Positions 9,401 through 17,355 of a stretch of DNA of 64,000 nucleotides are shown in pieces. The notes beneath the pieces are model-generated. The model saw only the letters and a program-made list of their open reading frames with translations. It did not search any database and had not been told where the DNA came from. A program made the translations under genes and the position numbers. The stretch comes from Algibacter marinivivus (GTDB lineage: Bacteria; Bacteroidota; Bacteroidia; Flavobacteriales; Flavobacteriaceae): positions 59,897 through 123,896 of the forward strand of contig NZ_QFRI01000005.1 in assembly GCF_003143755.1 (NCBI RefSeq), in the 5' to 3' direction. Position 1 is the first letter of the stretch. Every line of letters begins with the position of its first letter.

Positions 9401-11951
9401 TTATAAAGTTTGAGATACTATTATTATCACAATTAACTTCAATTAAATCATTGTTATTGCTTATATCTAATACATCTAAACTATTATTAGAGCAATCAAG
9501 AATTTCTAAATTTGCATTTAGAGAGATATCCAAATCCGCTAGGTTATTATCTGCACAAAATAGTTTTGTTAAATTTGGCGTTGTAGTAGTATTCAAAACC
9601 CCATTTACATTGGCAATATTATTGGTTAGAAAATAATTTGAACCACAATACAGTTCTTGTAAGTTAAGCATACCACTTACATCCAACTCATCTAAGTAGT
9701 TATCGCTACAATCTAACGCAGTTAAAGAGCTAAATGCTTTAATACCTTCAAGACTTTCAATGCTTTTTCCACTAACATTTAATGAAGTTAGGTATTCTAT
9801 ATTGGCAGTTAGTACTTGATCGTCTAAAGGCGCTATATCTAAACCTAAATCAATTAAAGCTTGCTCAAAATTATCATCAGGAATAGCTGTAAACCTATTG
9901 TTTTCGCAATCATCATTATAATTTGCTATAGAATCAATCGTCCATCCTGCTGCATTTTGTGAATAATTTGGGCTATCAACATTTAAGCAAAACAAATTTG
10001 AATTATTTGTAGCATTAAATACGGCTATATTGGTATTATTCCCATTTCTAACATCTACAAATTCTAATACATTATCGTTACAAATTACACTTGTTAAGCC
10101 TACATTTGTTGTTAAATCTAATTTTTCTATGTTATTATTAGAACAATCTAATGCTTGCAAAGCTATAAATGCTTCAATTCCAGTTAAATCTGAAATTCCT
10201 AGATTCGCTATATTTAAAGTTCCAGTAAACGCATTAACATCTAATGTAGATACAAAGTTATTATTTGCTATACCGTCTCCTAAAGATGGAACAAGGCTTT
10301 CAAGATAGTTTTCAAAAGCATCGTCTGGAACATATGTTCCACAACCTTCACTATACGATGCGTTACCGTCTTTAAACCAATTTGCTCCTATATTATTTTC
10401 ATCATCAACCTGAATACATAAGAATTGTGGATTATTAGTTGCATTAAAATTATTTAACACACCATTGTTTCCGTTGTTAATATTTAGCGTTAATAATGAA
10501 TTATCATTACAATAAAAATTTACAAGGTTTGGATGTAAGCTAATATTTAATATTTCAATGTCGTTATCAGAACAATCTAAATCTGTTAAAAGTAAATTAT
10601 TAGAGATATCAAGTGTTGATAAAGTATTTCCCGAACAATTAAGATTTAAAAGGTTTACATTATTACTTATATTCAAACTATTGAATGAATAGTTATTAGA
10701 AGCATCATCAGTATCTACATAAGGTACTTGCGAAGAACAATCTAATATAGTAAGTTTTGTATTTGCTGTTACATCCAGAGAAGGCAAAATGTTATTAGAA
10801 CAATACAATGCTTCTAGATTTTCAAAGCCCTCAAGTCCTGTTAGGTCTTTTATATTTTCTCCAGCAATATTTAAAGTTATTGCACCCACAATTTGAGATG
10901 TTAAAGCAAAATTATTATTTGGAATTCCATCACCCAAACCATTGGTTTCAAGATAATCTTCAAAATTATCATCGGGGACATAGGTATAAATATCATCACA
11001 AACAGTTTCTGCATAATATGTCCAATCATCTTTGGCCCAATTAGCATTTGGACTAAAACCTGCATCAATCTGAATACAAAACAAATCTGGATTTCTTTCA
11101 GAAGTAAATATTGAAACTAAATCATTGAAACCATTCGCAACAATTAATGATACCAGTTGATTATTTGAAACATTAATTGAAGAAGGTCCTTGGCAAGCAG
11201 TAATAGGGTCAGTTTGTGGGTCGGGACATACTGTAGCATTAATTGAACTTAAATCTAAATTAGAAATGAAATTATTTGAGACATCTAATATTTTTAAATT
11301 CGTATTAGATGATAAATCTAATGTGGTTATTTGATTTGATGTTGAAAACAAACTTTCTAATTTCGTATTTACACCAACATTTAAAGTATTTATCCTGTTA
11401 TTTGAAATAGACAATGATGTTAAATCTGTATTTTGACTAACATCTATCGCAGCGATTCTATTGTTAGAACAATCTAAACTCGTTAATTGTCTATTACTAG
11501 TAATATTTAATATTGAAATCTGATTATCGGAACAATCGAAATCTTCTAAATTAGTATTTGCTGCTACATTTATACTTAATAATTGATTAGAACCACATAG
11601 CAAAGATTTTAAATTTGCACTATTAGAAACATCAAGACTCGTTAAATTATTACCATTACAAATTAAGGTTTCTAAACTAGAAAAAAACTCAATCCCAGAA
11701 AGGTTATTTATTCCTAAATTATCTATACTTAATACAAGTGCTGCATTAATTCTATCGGTTAGTACAAAACCATTAGCTTCAACACCATCTCCTAAACTAG
11801 TATCATCACCAAGATCAACAATATTTCCATTAGCATCATGGGTTTCAAGATAATTTTCAAAGGCAACATCAGGTATCGCTGTTGTTTGAGCCCAAACAGC
11901 AGATACTGTAAAGACCATAGTAAATAGAGAAAGTAAAACTTTGTTTTTCAT
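6486..11951 (-). CDS. Giant secreted leucine-rich-repeat protein with T9SS sorting domain
   Basis: 1821 residues, exported and probably displayed on the outer surface by type IX secretion. Order: signal peptide 1-21 (ending VSAVWAQ); six modules starting near residues 25, 323, 538, 687, 1114 and 1320. Each module opens with a PDDNFEQALIDLG-like cap, continues with 21-residue repeats of the form LDCSNNxLxxLDVS, and ends with NPDLSCIQVDD...WLKDA. A thrombospondin type 3-like calcium motif follows at ~1548 (DADNDGVANEDDLCPG), then Ig-like sequence, and a type A sorting domain from ~1742 (VHPNPFQNEFNIYLG ... IFKIVKK). This LRR type is typical of Bacteroidota adhesins. The role in adhesion is inferred. 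It overlaps the downstream lipoprotein gene by ATGA. Confidence 0.9.
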   Translation of the reverse strand: MKNKVLLSLFTMVFTVSAVWAQTTAIPDVAFENYLETHDANGNIVDLGDDTSLGDGVEANGFVLTDRINAALVLSIDNLGINNLSGIEFFSSLETLICNGNNLTSLDVSNSANLKSLLCGSNQLLSINVAANTNLEDFDCSDNQISILNITSNRQLTSLDCSNNRIAAIDVSQNTDLTSLSISNNRINTLNVGVNTKLESLFSTSNQITTLDLSSNTNLKILDVSNNFISNLDLSSINATVCPDPQTDPITACQGPSSINVSNNQLVSLIVANGFNDLVSIFTSERNPDLFCIQIDAGFSPNANWAKDDWTYYAETVCDDIYTYVPDDNFEDYLETNGLGDGIPNNNFALTSQIVGAITLNIAGENIKDLTGLEGFENLEALYCSNNILPSLDVTANTKLTILDCSSQVPYVDTDDASNNYSFNSLNISNNVNLLNLNCSGNTLSTLDISNNLLLTDLDCSDNDIEILNISLHPNLVNFYCNDNSLLTLNINNGNNGVLNNFNATNNPQFLCIQVDDENNIGANWFKDGNASYSEGCGTYVPDDAFENYLESLVPSLGDGIANNNFVSTLDVNAFTGTLNIANLGISDLTGIEAFIALQALDCSNNNIEKLDLTTNVGLTSVICNDNVLEFVDVRNGNNTNIAVFNATNNSNLFCLNVDSPNYSQNAAGWTIDSIANYNDDCENNRFTAIPDDNFEQALIDLGLDIAPLDDQVLTANIEYLTSLNVSGKSIESLEGIKAFSSLTALDCSDNYLDELDVSGMLNLQELYCGSNYFLTNNIANVNGVLNTTTTPNLTKLFCADNNLADLDISLNANLEILDCSNNSLDVLDISNNNDLIEVNCDNNSISNFISYATDNFTLQLLSCSNNELSTLVASRSLALTNLNCRSNSLTSLDVISNANLEVLDFSDNKLTDVNLSATIALIALSGSNNELTEIDDLSSVILESLVLDNNQISQLSSVLNNLPSLKYLSINDNQLSDLDASLNMNLIELNVSNNDLANLQIPNNLNQLKTFNCSNNDIVGALDLTSMGIGACPEKNARNPLDFCPDDITINVSGNQLEFVNIQNGINNEILSFSATNNPNLTCIQVDDVNSVPASWLKDAITMYSLDCRFGETYVPDDNFEQALINLGYDTGALDDYVPTINIEVVTILDVSANAISDFTGIEDFTALENLDCSNNALSNIDISNNVNLTEINCSNNTLSSLDVTENPNIINLYISNNQFTEFDTSLIPLLERFNCDGNSILALNFTTNTALIDLSCASNVLEVLNLQNGQNSNISNLNAQNNPDLSCIQTDDGTAPAGVTWLKDATTAYSLDCRFGETYVPDDNFEQALIDLGFDTAPLNDYVPTSNIKNLTSLSIVEKGISDLTGIEDFESLTSLNIEGNILSTVDLIENVLLNNLNASNNQFATIDISNLTELRVLDVSNNSLLSINTNSNLGLTTLNISSNLFTTLDVSLLLDLERLNCSSNQLEALDVTVNNKLVELFCSSNAFTQDKLNIQNGTNTILRRFNASNNPDLSCILVDDPVAVVSNINGFYDDWYKDATTNYQLVCDDADNDGVANEDDLCPGTPFGEAVDLFGCPFSVLPNDNFTILITGETCLNNNDGKINITTKEFYEYKASLIGDDFDRNYAFTNEIDILNLLAGTYRLCLTSDELPSFERCFDIVINHPENLEVITSKSVNGKVLSINMSGSSNYKINFNGLEFKTSESQMTLQLESGKNTIKISTDKPCQGSYKESILLSNKMFVHPNPFQNEFNIYLGALQDDIVNISVYSYLGQLVYNEEIKRKDARSLSVDTNDFSIGLYTVFLTSKSSVSIFKIVKK
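7300..11880 (-). repeat. Six imperfect tandem modules inside the LRR gene
   Basis: The six cap + LRR + tail modules are similar at the DNA level too. The module junctions around 7960-8060 and 8570-8660 share long near-identical stretches encoding the WLKDA...YSLDCRFGETYVPDDNF segment. The arrangement points to growth by internal duplication and leaves scope for recombination between modules. Confidence 0.8.
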
Positions 11952-11976
11952 AATGTTAGTTTAAATCAACTAATTT

Positions 11977-14202
11977 TTAATGGTCTCCTTTCTTATCTAT
12001 TTCTTTATGATAATGTATTTGCTTATCTAATTTTATTTGTAAATCAGTAATAAAACGTTCTTTAAACGCGCTATCATTTTTAAGTTTATCAAAAATCTCT
12101 TTATTCTTTTCATACTGTCCAGAATCTTTCATCATTTTTTCTGCTAGTACCAACCCCTCTTCTAAATCTTGTTTAGTTATTTCAAAATAGATAATATCCG
12201 TTTCTGGAGCCTCAACAACCGAAAGTTTTCTACTACTATAATCTTGATAATTAACAACTCCATCTGTATTGTTAACAGAGGTTGTTTTGCTTACAATCGT
12301 TCCGCCTTGTTCTAAATTAGAAATACTAGACAAAATATCTTCAATTTGACTTTTTAAATGATTAATCTCATCAGCTTGTTCATTAACTTTAGCCTCTAAG
12401 TTTTCAAGAATTAAACTACTATCATTTCTATTTAAACCAACTGCAACATTAATTAAATTAAATCCTATTCCATTTTCTCCCCATGCAGTTCCTACTATAT
12501 CTTTAATTTGATTAACTTTAATTTTAGATGGGTGTATTGCGATTCCAATACCATCGTTTTTACCACTAGGGATAATATAATCTCCAATATTAGCTTTCCC
12601 ATAAACCTTAACAGGTACCTGCCCCATAAACGCCACTTTTTCATAGTCTGTCTCTTTATTTTGCTGAGGCATATTCCCCAAAACAATAGGCTTGTATGAA
12701 ACCACCATAATTCTTTCTGCACCCTCTAAGTTTTTAGATATTTTACCACCCTTAACACCAATTATATCACCATATGTCATTTTTTCACCATTATCTGCTC
12801 TCATTAAATATTCGGCATAATCTCCAGCGCCAGAAGCATATGTAACCCCTTTAAATTCATCCTTATTTTCATTATATACTACCAGATTCCTTATTGCCAC
12901 TACTTCATTTGCAATCGCAATAGCTGTTTTAATTCCTTCCGCAATCAACTTAGCTTTGGTACTTACAATCCAAGATGGAGGAGGTCCCATTACACAAGGA
13001 ATTGGTCCAACACAAGGCGCAAAGGCAGTAGCTGCAGCAACATTTTCTGCAATTGCAACAGTTGTATCCCAACCCTGAAATACTAAATCCATAGTAGCAT
13101 CAGCAGTATCGTATATTAATGATGTTTGATCAAATAAATAATCTGCATTATTACCAAACTCTGATGGTATTTCTCCTTCAATTCTTCCCCATTGACCATC
13201 TTTATCCCAGAATGAGACAAAATTATTTCCATTTCTCCTAGTTCCAATAACCTCAATTGCTATTCCCTGCGTACTACCCTTAACCAATAATGGATAATTA
13301 TTTTTTTCTTCCCCTGGGTCATCTCCAATTACTTGATCTTTTCGATTATTTGTACTAGTGTAACTAATGTCACCTGTATGAACACTAGAAGTAATTGTAA
13401 CCTGAGTTTCAGAAATAATATCCACACTTCCGTTTAACTCGGTCGAGTTATTAATGGTCAAATCATCAGCAACCAATCCCGTAAACGTAGATTCTCCAAC
13501 AACAGTTAACGATCCATTTAATGTAGTAGGCGCCAAAGGATCTCCATCTGGAGGCCCTACCAAAGGATCTCCAACATTTAAAGCACCAGATAAATTTGTA
13601 ACACTCTGCCCTGTAACATTTAATGTGTTATTTAGGTTGGTTTCACCATCAACATTTAAGTCTCCAGTTAAGTTAGAGGTATTATTTCCAAGTACGTTAA
13701 GTGTACTTCCTAGGTTAGTAACTCCGTTAACCTGTAACTCACCATTTAGAAGTGTATTATCATCAACCTCTAAAGTACCGCTAGCTGTTATGTCTCGATG
13801 TGCTACATAGGGCACATAGGTTAATTTCTCAATACTCATATCCGTAAAGCCATCGCCATTATTAAAGTCAACTTCAACTTTTAAGGATTTAGGGTCTCCA
13901 TTCCAATCAATCTTCTCAAAATCATCATGATTTTCAGCACCAATAATTAAATTTATTCTACCAAAATCATCTGTAGTTGTATTTTGTATTTCTGTAAATT
14001 CTACCACTCCACTTCCTGGTGCTATAATTGAAAACTTAATTGTTACGTCCGTAGTTGGTAAATAATTTCCTTCTGAATCTACTCCTGGCAACTCTAAAGC
14101 ATCGGGACCAATAATTATAGCTTGATATGTTATACCATCAGTTTGTGCAAAGGCACCTGTAGTAATAAATAAAAATAAAATTAGGGTAATTATGCGTTTC
14201 AT
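11977..14202 (-). CDS. Tail-fibre-like secreted protein with coiled coil
   Basis: 741 residues with signal peptide MKRIITLILFLFITTGAFAQ. Residues ~21-130 form a beta-sandwich module common in Bacteroidota fibre proteins (GITYQAI...FGRINLIIG...KSLKVEVDF...VPYVAH). Residues ~135-270 are short repeats of the GxLNVxGxTNLNNTLNV type, as in beta-helical trimeric fibres. A GDYAEYLMRADNGEK segment at ~454 resembles the phage-fibre autoproteolytic (peptidase G2-like) domain, and a heptad coiled coil at ~595-630 (LEAKVNEQADEINHLK) would trimerise the stalk. No T9SS tail is visible. It sits between a T9SS-sorted protein and the LRR protein on the same strand, so a surface fibre role is likely. Autoproteolysis is inference. 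Confidence 0.75.
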   Translation of the reverse strand: MKRIITLILFLFITTGAFAQTDGITYQAIIIGPDALELPGVDSEGNYLPTTDVTIKFSIIAPGSGVVEFTEIQNTTTDDFGRINLIIGAENHDDFEKIDWNGDPKSLKVEVDFNNGDGFTDMSIEKLTYVPYVAHRDITASGTLEVDDNTLLNGELQVNGVTNLGSTLNVLGNNTSNLTGDLNVDGETNLNNTLNVTGQSVTNLSGALNVGDPLVGPPDGDPLAPTTLNGSLTVVGESTFTGLVADDLTINNSTELNGSVDIISETQVTITSSVHTGDISYTSTNNRKDQVIGDDPGEEKNNYPLLVKGSTQGIAIEVIGTRRNGNNFVSFWDKDGQWGRIEGEIPSEFGNNADYLFDQTSLIYDTADATMDLVFQGWDTTVAIAENVAAATAFAPCVGPIPCVMGPPPSWIVSTKAKLIAEGIKTAIAIANEVVAIRNLVVYNENKDEFKGVTYASGAGDYAEYLMRADNGEKMTYGDIIGVKGGKISKNLEGAERIMVVSYKPIVLGNMPQQNKETDYEKVAFMGQVPVKVYGKANIGDYIIPSGKNDGIGIAIHPSKIKVNQIKDIVGTAWGENGIGFNLINVAVGLNRNDSSLILENLEAKVNEQADEINHLKSQIEDILSSISNLEQGGTIVSKTTSVNNTDGVVNYQDYSSRKLSVVEAPETDIIYFEITKQDLEEGLVLAEKMMKDSGQYEKNKEIFDKLKNDSAFKERFITDLQIKLDKQIHYHKEIDKKGDH

Positions 14203-14225
14203 AACAGCTGGGTTTTAAATTGGTA

Positions 14226-14762
14226 CTATATTTTTATAAGTTTTGAATTGAATAACTTTCCGTTTGAAATAGCTTTCAATGTATATGCCCCCGAAGACAA
14301 ATTTTCGAGATTCATTTGTATTTTTCTTGAAGGTAAAAAACTCTTTGAAAAGACTAGTTTTCCTGAAATATCGTAAACATCAATATTAATATCTTCAGAT
14401 ACATTTTCCTTAAATGAAATTTGAATATTGTAATCAAAAGGATTTGGATAAACTTTGGCCCTCAAACTACTATAAGTGCTTTTAATAACTTTAATACGTT
14501 TGTGTGGTTGCTGGAACCCTTGTCTTAAATAATAGCCATTACTTGTATATGTTCCTATAACACTAGATTGACCAATACTCTGGCTTATAACATACGTACC
14601 TTTTGAGGTTTGAAATGTCTTACTAGAGCCTCCAACACCAACATTAGAGCGTATGATTTTATAGGCCTTCCCTTTTGTCTTTGATTGTCCATGAATTACC
14701 GGAACAATACAAATCATAAGTAGCAAAAGCATAATTTTTTTTATCAAATTTTCTTTTATCAT
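14226..14762 (-). CDS. Small T9SS-sorted secreted protein
   Basis: 178 residues: signal peptide (IKKIMLLLLMICIVPVIHGQ), a central domain with a GGSSKTFQTSKGTYVISQ...GYYLRQGFQQP pattern frequently seen in Bacteroidota surface proteins, and a type A sorting domain starting at VYPNPFDYNIQISF (~107) and ending SKLIKI. The central module has no known biochemical activity. The gene is 23 bases upstream of the tail-fibre-like gene and follows the barrel gene after 91 bases, within which a TGTCC-N6-TGTCC site lies. Confidence 0.82.
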   Translation of the reverse strand: MIKENLIKKIMLLLLMICIVPVIHGQSKTKGKAYKIIRSNVGVGGSSKTFQTSKGTYVISQSIGQSSVIGTYTSNGYYLRQGFQQPHKRIKVIKSTYSSLRAKVYPNPFDYNIQISFKENVSEDINIDVYDISGKLVFSKSFLPSRKIQMNLENLSSGAYTLKAISNGKLFNSKLIKI

Positions 14763-14822
14763 TTTAACAAATGTTACTTTACAATACTCTAAACTAGAGT
14801 AATTAATCTTTATATACTAGAG

Positions 14823-14838
14823 TGTCCATTATTTGTCC
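14823..14838. promoter_or_regulatory. TGTCC-N6-TGTCC tandem site upstream of the T9SS-protein gene
   Basis: TGTCCATTATTTGTCC: two TGTCC half-sites whose starts are 11 bp apart, one helical turn, 61 bases upstream of the ATG at 14762. The same arrangement recurs at 15695-15710 upstream of the island. The form suits a dimeric or tandemly bound regulator. The binding protein is unknown. Confidence 0.45.
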
Positions 14839-14853
14839 GCCTCTATAATCTAC

Positions 14854-15498
14854 TTAAAAGTCACAATAACATGTAGGAAGATTGATAATAAAACCAATAC
14901 CAAATTGATGTGCATTAATATTTAATTTCTCTGCACTAATCCCACTATTTATCAATATTGAACTCCCATAATTATAGCCTGCAACAATAGCCGTACCTGT
15001 AGAAATAGGGTATTGCATACTTACTCCTGCTCTAAGAAACAAAATGTTGTTGTTAAACTCAGGTTCGCCTACCAAATTGAACACATCGTTATTAATGGTT
15101 TGGGTGCCTCTTACTAAAAACTCATATGCCACTGAACCGTTAGCAAAAAATCTAAAATCATTATATTCGAATAATTTAATATCTGCTCCTCCTTTAATCC
15201 CTAAATAGCTTACATCCCATTCAAAATAGTTATCTACACTATTTTCACTGCCAATAGCCCCATAATTATTATAATTAACACCACCTCTTAAGAATATCGT
15301 TTTAGCCTTATTTAACGTATGCCTATATCCCATCCCAAAATAGGATTTAGACTTAGAAAGTAAATTGTCTAGAGGTTGTCCTTGAGAGTTTTCATAATCA
15401 AACGAAGAAATTGTAGAACCATACTCCATATATAGTTGTTGAGAAATTCCAAACAAAGAAGTAAATACAAAAAGGACGAAAAGTAAATGTTTTTTCAT
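14854..15498 (-). CDS. Outer-membrane beta-barrel protein, first gene of the surface island
   Basis: 214 residues with signal peptide MKKHLLFVLFVFTSLFGISQ. The rest alternates in the way of a small outer-membrane barrel, with strands such as KSYFGMGYRHTL, FLRGGVNYNNYG, FFANGSVAYEFLVRG and HQFGIGFIINL. The final strand is followed by CYCDF, which is unusual for ending in two cysteines near the C-terminus. The family is not recognised more closely than porin-like/OmpW-like barrels. As the first of five minus-strand genes with small gaps it may act as the membrane anchor or export partner of the island's fibre and LRR proteins. Confidence 0.75.
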   Translation of the reverse strand: MKKHLLFVLFVFTSLFGISQQLYMEYGSTISSFDYENSQGQPLDNLLSKSKSYFGMGYRHTLNKAKTIFLRGGVNYNNYGAIGSENSVDNYFEWDVSYLGIKGGADIKLFEYNDFRFFANGSVAYEFLVRGTQTINNDVFNLVGEPEFNNNILFLRAGVSMQYPISTGTAIVAGYNYGSSILINSGISAEKLNINAHQFGIGFIINLPTCYCDF

Positions 15499-15853
15499 AT
15501 TACGATTTATAATTTTTAAAATTAAAATTGAGGCTATTTCCAGTAACAGAAGCTATTCTACAAAAAGGCTTAGAAAAGACTTTAAAACATAGCAAGACAG
15601 CTATGAAAACAATATAAGGGTTGGTTGGCATATTATTTTATTAGGCAATACTAATGTATTGATATAGTCCTTATAAAAAAAATAAAACCGTTAATGTCCA
15701 CCATTTGTCCATTTAAATTGTTTAGCATTTATGGATGCTAAGAGTAAAAAGACGATATCATTTTAACTAAAGAACAAAAAATAACCCTCTGTATATTAAT
15801 TAATTAAACTATTTTTAGTATATTATAGCTTAAATTGTATTAATCTTTAAGTT
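15499..15853. other. Divergent intergenic region of the surface island
   Basis: 355 AT-rich bases with no coding ORF. It holds the tandem TGTCC site and presumably the island promoter; I could not place a convincing TTTG/TAnnTTTG pair. Confidence 0.5.
15695..15710. promoter_or_regulatory. Second TGTCC-N6-TGTCC tandem site
   Basis: TGTCCACCATTTGTCC, same half-site, spacing and orientation as 14823-14838, and 13 of 16 bases identical. It lies between the divergent barrel gene (197 bases from its ATG) and the plus-strand gene at 15854, so it could control either. Confidence 0.45.
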
Positions 15854-17113
15854 ATGAAAAAATCAGCCTTTTACAGAATCCTGTTGTGTTTAATCTTTTC
15901 TAGTTTTTGCTTTAATTCAACCTTAGCCCAAAATGCTACCTTTACAGAATTAGAAGGAAAGGTTATTGATAGCGACACGAAAACACCTTTAGTTTTTACA
16001 GATATTGTTATTAATGATTCTAATATAAGCACAGTAACTAATAGTGATGGAGACTTTCTTTTAAAAATACCAAACACTTTTTTAGAAGGCAGTATTACAA
16101 TCTCTCATTTAGGGTATAAAAAAAGAGAAGTTAAACTATCCTCAATTAAAAATCATGAAAAAATACTTCTCTCACCCGCTATTACAAAGTTAAACGAAGT
16201 TAGTATTACAACAACTACAAAAGGTGCTAAAGAAATTGTTGAAGAAACGCTCAAAAAGAAAAGTAGTATTTACAACAATAATAATACTTTAATGACTGCT
16301 TTTTATAGAGAGACGATAAAAAAAAGAAGAAGAAACGCATCGCTTTCTGAAGCTGTTGTTAAAATCCATAAACAACCCTATAATAATTTAAGAAATGATC
16401 ATATTGAATTAATTAAGGCACGTAAGAATACTGACTATTCAAAGCTAGATACTTTAGCTTTAAAATTACAAGGTGGTCCATTTAGTAACTTATATACAGA
16501 TATTATAAAATACCCTGAATTCATTTTTACAGCAGAAGATATCCCTTTGTATACATTTAGTTTTGGTAATTCAACTAAAATCAATAACAGGCAAATTTAT
16601 GTTATTAATTTCAAACAAAAAGAAGATAATGGGAAACCTCTTTATTATGGCAAACTATATATTGATGCAGGAACTTTAGCTTTAACTAATGCAGTTTACA
16701 GCTTAAATGTTTCAAATAAAGAATTATCAAGTCAGATGTATGTTAGAAAAAAACCAAGAAAAGTTGATGTATATCCAACTGAAGCCACATATAGAGTAAA
16801 CTACAGAACTACCAATGGGAAATGGCACTATGCCTACAGTAATATCTCTCTAACATTTAAAGTAAATTGGAAAGGTAAATTATTTAATAATACATACACT
16901 TTAAATAGCGAAATGGCAATTACAGATTGGGAAATCCATGATGCTAAACTTGCTAAAATAAGAAGCAAACTAATTAGACCTTCCACTATACTAAGCGAAA
17001 AAGCTTCTGGCTTTTCTGACCCTAGATTCTGGGGCGCATACAATATTATTGAGCCAGAAAAATCAATTGAATCTGCAATAAAAAAAATACAGAAACAACT
17101 TAAGCGTACTTAA
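15854..17113 (+). CDS. Exported protein with carboxypeptidase-like regulatory domain
   Basis: 419 residues: signal peptide (ending FNSTLAQ), a carboxypeptidase D regulatory-like beta-sandwich at ~30-105 (LEGKVIDSDTKTPLVFTDIV ... ISHLGYKKREV), then a long region of the type found in flavobacterial outer-membrane proteins (LMTAFYRETIKKRRRNASL; GKLYIDAGTLALTNAVYSL). The domain is the same as the plug-preceding domain of TonB receptors, but no barrel follows. The function is not known; a role in outer-membrane or cell-wall turnover is only a guess. A similar architecture is encoded at 27582-29054. A strong terminator follows. Confidence 0.75.
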   Translation: MKKSAFYRILLCLIFSSFCFNSTLAQNATFTELEGKVIDSDTKTPLVFTDIVINDSNISTVTNSDGDFLLKIPNTFLEGSITISHLGYKKREVKLSSIKNHEKILLSPAITKLNEVSITTTTKGAKEIVEETLKKKSSIYNNNNTLMTAFYRETIKKRRRNASLSEAVVKIHKQPYNNLRNDHIELIKARKNTDYSKLDTLALKLQGGPFSNLYTDIIKYPEFIFTAEDIPLYTFSFGNSTKINNRQIYVINFKQKEDNGKPLYYGKLYIDAGTLALTNAVYSLNVSNKELSSQMYVRKKPRKVDVYPTEATYRVNYRTTNGKWHYAYSNISLTFKVNWKGKLFNNTYTLNSEMAITDWEIHDAKLAKIRSKLIRPSTILSEKASGFSDPRFWGAYNIIEPEKSIESAIKKIQKQLKRT

Positions 17114-17149
17114 GCATCTTTTCTTTTAAGAAAGCTAAACAATATTCCA

Positions 17150-17192
17150 AACTCGAGTCAGTAGAAATTATATACTGATTCGAGTTTTTTTT
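17150..17192 (+). terminator. Rho-independent terminator
   Basis: Fourteen-base stem AACTCGAGTCAGTA / TACTGATTCGAGTT (17150-17163 with 17173-17186, one mismatch) followed by a T run. It separates the 15854 gene from amtB. Confidence 0.85.
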
Positions 17193-17355
17193 TAAATTAT
17201 TTTCAATCAATAATACATATCCCTCTAAAATTCACATAAATAAAATATCATCTTTATTTTTTGCGAAAACCTAAAAAAATGCCTATTAATATTCCATATA
17301 TTGCTCAATCTTTTCAAGAAAAAACTAAACTAAATAACCACAAAACACTAGATTA

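Noticed and set aside
7741..11044. Plus-strand ORFs opposite the LRR gene
   Set aside because: They are antisense shadows created by the repetitive LRR coding sequence and have no family features.
7300..11880. CRISPR-like or satellite array suggested by regular repetition
   Set aside because: The repetition follows codons of LRR modules inside one long frame, with varying unit lengths and no spacers.
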